From: Nitrososphaerales archaeon TH5894
GTDB lineage: Archaea > Thermoproteota > Nitrososphaeria > Nitrososphaerales > Nitrososphaeraceae
Reading direction: 5' to 3'
Assembly (NCBI GenBank): GCA_014523485.1
Contig: JAATVK010000087.1
Span: forward strand, 1 to 6,435
DNA: 6,435 nucleotides
Shown: positions 5,031-6,435 of the stretch, piece after piece
Numbering within the stretch: the first letter of the stretch is position 1
Layout of the letters: each line of letters starts with the position of its first letter
Position numbers and translations under genes: made by a program
The notes under the pieces: generated by a model
Databases searched by the model: none
Told to the model about the DNA's origin: nothing
Seen by the model: the letters and a program-made list of their open reading frames with translations, nothing else

Positions 5031-5617
5031 TTTTTTTCCACTTATATAATTTCAATTTAACAAGTAATCGATAAACTTTTCGTTAATTTAGTATTCTTTA
5101 TTCTTTGATATTAATAGAATTTATTTAATTCATATTTTTATATTAATTATAAATAAAAATATCTAGACACAATAAGTCCTAATCAACCTTTAACTAAAAG
5201 AGTAATTTTATTTTTATTATTAGTTGTAGACATATTAATAACAAGAAATGATAATAAAATAAATTTACTAAATGCATGAGTAGAGAGAGAGACTTTTCAA
5301 TTATAATTTATTTTTGTTATACATGAATTTTTACTTTTTTAATAGTTTGTAAGTTTTTTGTTTTCTTTTCTTAAAATTTCTCTCCCAAACATTCTATTCG
5401 CTATCAGGAGTATTCTGCTATATTATATCATATGTTTTAGATTTTATAATAATTTACATTTAAATAATAAATACATTATTTACTACTCATTTACTACCAC
5501 CATCACCATTCCCCTAATCAATTTAATGCCAGGCATATTTTGTCTGAAAATTGTATTCAATTCTATTTTAGACTTTCAAGAATTTCGTTATCAAGTTTAT
5601 TGATTTTTTTATAGTAT
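5031..5617. other. Long AT-rich intergenic region, no gene supported
   Basis: Nearly 600 bases lie upstream of the dehydrogenase gene and downstream of the frameshifted membrane-protein gene. The one longer open stretch (5358-5603, plus) starts with TTG, has no promoter or family resemblance, and is rich in Ile, Phe, Tyr and Asn, as expected of chance frames in such DNA. A perfect short palindrome ATGCC-A-GGCAT sits at 5526-5536. No RNA gene was recognised. Confidence 0.5.
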
Positions 5618-5790
5618 TTATATTTTAAACAAGCAAGCATAACCAATTGTAACAATACTTGCTATAATTAAGAAGGTAAATCCTAAAGTATTATTGAAAT
5701 TTAAAAGATTAGCGAACAATATGATAGATATAAAAACTAATATGCCTGTTACAATAGTTTAAATTTTATATATTTTATATATTCTCTCAT
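5618..5790 (-). pseudogene. Frameshifted small two-helix membrane protein gene
   Basis: A well-placed TATA box lies 25 bases before ATG 5790. The frame from that ATG gives MREYIKYIKFKLL and then a TAA. A frame shifted by one base, opening at the same place, continues TIVTGILVFISIILFANLL and on to a TAA at 5618-5620. Adding one A to the AAA run at 5758-5760 (minus strand) would join them into one protein of about 57 residues. That protein has a basic amphipathic N-terminus, two hydrophobic segments (about 12-30 and 37-54) and the end CLFKI. The family was not recognised. It could be a recent pseudogene or a one-base homopolymer sequencing error in a live gene. It diverges from the B12-binding-domain gene and shares a promoter element with it. 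Confidence 0.6.
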
Positions 5791-5810
5791 AATAACTATA
5801 TTGTTCAACT

Positions 5811-5820
5811 ATTATTTATA
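5811..5820 (-). promoter_or_regulatory. TATA box of the small membrane-protein gene
   Basis: Read on the minus strand this is TATAAATAAT, one of the best TATA boxes in the window, centred 25 bases before ATG 5790. CACTA lies directly before it (5826-5822), as in the divergent promoter. Confidence 0.6.
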
Positions 5821-5838
5821 CTAGTGGCAAAAAAATCC

Positions 5839-5849
5839 ATAGTGCTAAC
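5839..5849 (-). promoter_or_regulatory. Shared upstream element GTTAGCACTAT, left copy
   Basis: On the minus strand this reads GTTAGCACTAT and lies 18 bases before the TATA box of the small membrane-protein gene. The identical 11-mer occurs before the divergent gene at 5967-5977. It is probably a binding site for a transcription factor acting upstream of TATA; the factor is unknown. Confidence 0.55.
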
Positions 5850-5966
5850 TTTATAATAATGCTTCACAAGAATTTATAAAATTACATAAAAAAAGTATGG
5901 AAAATTGGAAGTTATTAATATATTATTATTATATTATCAATGTAAGTTTATTTCTCTTCGTGGCCG

Positions 5967-5977
5967 GTTAGCACTAT
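5967..5977 (+). promoter_or_regulatory. Shared upstream element GTTAGCACTAT, right copy
   Basis: This is an identical 11-mer to the left copy, on the plus strand, 52 bases before ATG 6030 (48 bases for the left copy and its ATG). It is followed 13 bases later by CACTA (5991-5995) and then the TATA region, against 12 bases on the other side. The two arms therefore form an inverted repeat around a 117-base core that holds no supported gene. Confidence 0.55.
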
Positions 5978-5995
5978 AGCTATTCTTAGGCACTA

Positions 5996-6005
5996 AAAAT
6001 AAATA
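5996..6005 (+). promoter_or_regulatory. TATA region of the B12-binding-domain gene
   Basis: AAAATAAATA follows CACTA and is centred about 29 bases before ATG 6030; the A-rich box continues to 6008. It matches the position of the TATA box in the divergent promoter. A leaderless or near-leaderless transcript is expected. Confidence 0.45.
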
Positions 6006-6029
6006 AAAGAACTATTATTTATAATTTAT

Positions 6030-6435
6030 ATGACATATATTAGAATAAAACAAGTAAAAAATATTGGTTATGCTTATCTTGTTGAAAGTAAATGGAACAA
6101 AGAAAAACATACTTCTCAACAAATTATAAAACAGTATTTAGGTCCAGTATCACACCTAAATATTGATAAAATCCCCAAAGAATACAGAAGCGAATCAAGT
6201 ATTGTAAAATTTCTAGCAAAACGTAATCTCAATTTTGAAAACTCTACCAAACTAAGTGAATCATTACAAGCAAATTTAATGGAAAAGTTGAAAAGTTATG
6301 AGATAAATGATCTCCTAAAAATATATCATGATTATACAAAATCTGTCTATACATCACTAGACTTTTATGAGAAAATACTGATACCTGTATTATATAAGAT
6401 AGGTGATCAATGGGAAAATGGAGAAATAGATGTTG
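6030..6435 (+). CDS. Cobalamin-binding-domain protein, N-terminal part (runs off the window)
   Basis: 135 residues are visible and the gene continues past the window end. Residues 4-38 (RIKQVKNIGYAYLVES up to YLG) recall the N-terminal segment seen in some IS4/IS1634-type transposases and, as recalled, in thaumarchaeal proteins of unknown role. Residues about 39-75 are a linker. Residues about 76-135 match the four-helix cap domain of B12-binding proteins of the MtaC/CarH type, including FYEKILIPVLYKIGDQWENGEIDV, where the family has PxLxxIGxxWxxGEIxVAxEH. The expected EH and the DxHxxG cobalamin-ligand motif would lie beyond the window. Such proteins act as corrinoid carriers or, in the CarH type, as B12-dependent light-sensing regulators; no DNA-binding helix-turn-helix is evident here. 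ATG 6030 is the natural start and a TATA region precedes it. It diverges from the small membrane-protein gene and shares the GTTAGCACTAT element. Confidence 0.75.
   Translation, partial: MTYIRIKQVKNIGYAYLVESKWNKEKHTSQQIIKQYLGPVSHLNIDKIPKEYRSESSIVKFLAKRNLNFENSTKLSESLQANLMEKLKSYEINDLLKIYHDYTKSVYTSLDFYEKILIPVLYKIGDQWENGEIDV

Noticed and set aside
4849..5049. 66-codon plus-strand open frame
   Set aside because: It is antisense to the N-terminal Rossmann part of the dehydrogenase gene.
5149..5233. Minus-strand ATG at 5233 with a TATA-like box, reading MSTTNNKNKITLLVKG then TGA, then 11 more codons
   Set aside because: It is too short to support a gene, and the box is weak in this A+T-rich stretch.
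5358..5603. 81-codon plus-strand open frame with hydrophobic stretches
   Set aside because: It has a TTG start without promoter support, biased AT-driven composition and no recognisable motif; chance is the simpler explanation.
5897..5971. 24-codon hydrophobic plus-strand frame (MENWKLLIYYYYIINVSLFL...) between the two promoter elements
   Set aside because: It is very short, consists mostly of ATT/TAT repeats, and its stop lies inside the right promoter element.
5839..5977. Miniature transposable element with 11-base terminal inverted repeats
   Set aside because: There is no target duplication at the ends, and the arms are better explained as one promoter element used in both divergent promoters.

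Overview
The window is strongly A+T-rich and looks archaeal, most likely from a soil ammonia-oxidising thaumarchaeon (Nitrososphaera/Nitrosocosmicus-like). The taxon is recalled from family resemblance, not from a search. Several genes carry a TATA-like box centred about 25 bases before the start codon and have no Shine-Dalgarno sequence, as expected for leaderless archaeal transcripts. Three of the genes appear to start with TTG. The set of genes also fits that group: a tyrosine-recombinase C-terminus of the thaumarchaeal type, a class III nucleotide cyclase, a DUF962/Mpo1-like membrane protein, and a cobalamin-binding-domain protein.

Layout. Positions 1-760 hold no convincing gene. They hold an array of five related imperfect palindromes plus an orphan half-site, all in the same orientation, with arms that co-vary and loops that do not match. 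Positions 761-998 contain only a reading frame interrupted by one stop. At 999-1385 (minus) lies the C-terminal catalytic part of a tyrosine recombinase without its N-terminal two thirds. Diverging from it is a small unrecognised gene (1392-1589, plus). A 51-base direct repeat (1695-1796) precedes a nucleotide cyclase gene (1906-2769, plus). The cyclase converges on a small secreted-protein gene (2958-3251, minus), with a strong hairpin between them. A DUF962 gene (3674-3943, plus) converges on a short-chain dehydrogenase gene (4176-5030, minus). A long AT-rich gap follows. A small two-helix membrane-protein gene (5618-5790, minus) then appears, apparently broken by a one-base frameshift. It diverges from a B12-binding-domain protein gene (6030 to the window end, plus, incomplete).

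How the parts relate. Nothing here forms a long operon; the genes are single and mostly convergent or divergent. The two most interesting structures are the palindrome array beside a tyrosine-recombinase remnant, and the divergent promoter pair at 5811-6005. In that pair the same 11-base element, GTTAGCACTAT, sits at nearly the same distance before both TATA boxes. This suggests that the small membrane protein and the B12-binding protein were controlled together. The array is more than an AT-rich accident: nearly all differences between paired arms give G-U pairs on the plus strand, which points to folding of plus-strand RNA or single-stranded DNA.
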